Below are positions 6,259 through 6,394 of a DNA stretch of 6,394 nucleotides, one piece after another. The notes below the pieces were generated by a model, which ran no database searches, was not told where the DNA came from, and saw nothing but the letters and a program-made list of their open reading frames with translations. Both the position numbers and the translations under genes were made by a program. The stretch covers positions 1 to 6,394 of the forward strand of contig JAFYRH010000206.1 of assembly GCA_017559555.1 (NCBI GenBank). The letters run 5' to 3'. The stretch's first letter is position 1, and every line of letters begins with the position of its first letter. The DNA comes from Clostridia bacterium. Its GTDB lineage: Bacteria > Bacillota > Clostridia > Oscillospirales > CAG-272.

Positions 6259-6394
6259 CCAAATGGAATTCCAAAAATTTTCAACATGATTATCTTAGGT
6301 GCTTTCTTGAAAGTGAAACCGATCATTAACCTGGATAACTTGGAGAAAGGATTGGAAAAATCACTTCCGGTGCGTCACCACAAATTGATCCCGA
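6259..6394 (+). pseudogene. C-terminal fragment of a 2-oxoacid:ferredoxin oxidoreductase gamma subunit
   Basis: The plus-strand frame from 6259 reads PNGIPKIFNMIILGAFLK, then VKPIINLDNLEKGLEKSL and PVRHHKLIP. This matches my memory of the C-terminal end of KorC/VorC-type gamma subunits, where a conserved PK..NM..LGA segment is followed by a helix and a terminal RHHKLIP-like motif. These subunits belong to ferredoxin-linked enzymes that oxidise 2-oxoacids to acyl-CoA. An in-frame TGA at 6256-6258 and the MutS-like gene just before it leave no room for the N-terminal domain. An ATG exists at 6286, but family-like residues continue before it and no ribosome site precedes it, so it is unlikely to be a true start. 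The fragment is open at the window edge, probably only a few residues short of its natural end. It may be a decayed gene end, a rearrangement scar or a chimeric join. The family call rests on a short match. Confidence 0.6.

Noticed and set aside
6286..6394. A small independent gene starting at the ATG at 6286
   Set aside because: No ribosome binding site precedes it, and the gamma-subunit-like reading continues upstream of the ATG to 6259, which fits an internal methionine of a truncated gene better.

Overview
The window looks like ordinary chromosomal sequence from an endospore-forming, low-to-moderate G+C Firmicute, most probably of class Clostridia. Three things point there: a sigma factor that resembles the mother-cell sporulation sigma-K, a phosphofructokinase with the pyrophosphate-dependent active-site signature common in Clostridia, and Firmicute-style GGAGG ribosome binding sites with sigma-A promoters. 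No mobile element, CRISPR array, tRNA or rRNA is visible, and I see no convincing undescribed multi-gene system.

Layout, left to right. (1) A phosphofructokinase gene on the minus strand runs off the left edge (1-1111) and has a very good sigma-A promoter. (2) A divergent plus-strand gene for the SigK-like factor (1250-1930) follows, in one piece with no intervening element. (3) A strong hairpin at 1931-1963 separates sigK from convergent minus-strand genes. (4) prfC (release factor 3, 3000-4583) and a metallo-beta-lactamase-fold lipoprotein of the ComEC C-terminal type (1967-2974) lie 25 nt apart and probably share one transcript, started from a clear promoter at 4627-4655. (5) A hairpin terminator (4687-4708) separates them from an upstream minus-strand gene (4738-6240) for a short MutS-type ATPase that keeps the C-terminal ATPase but has no room for the mismatch-recognition domain. 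(6) The last ~135 nt read on the plus strand as the C-terminal end of a 2-oxoacid:ferredoxin oxidoreductase gamma subunit, with an in-frame stop and no N-terminal part.

The genes do not form a pathway. They are a glycolytic enzyme, a sporulation regulator, a translation factor with a surface lipoprotein, and a DNA-structure ATPase. The most interesting places are the right-end junction (gene remnant, rearrangement or assembly chimera), an alternating pyrimidine-purine imperfect palindrome filling the spacer of the phosphofructokinase promoter, and a perfect inverted repeat overlapping the -35 box of prfC.
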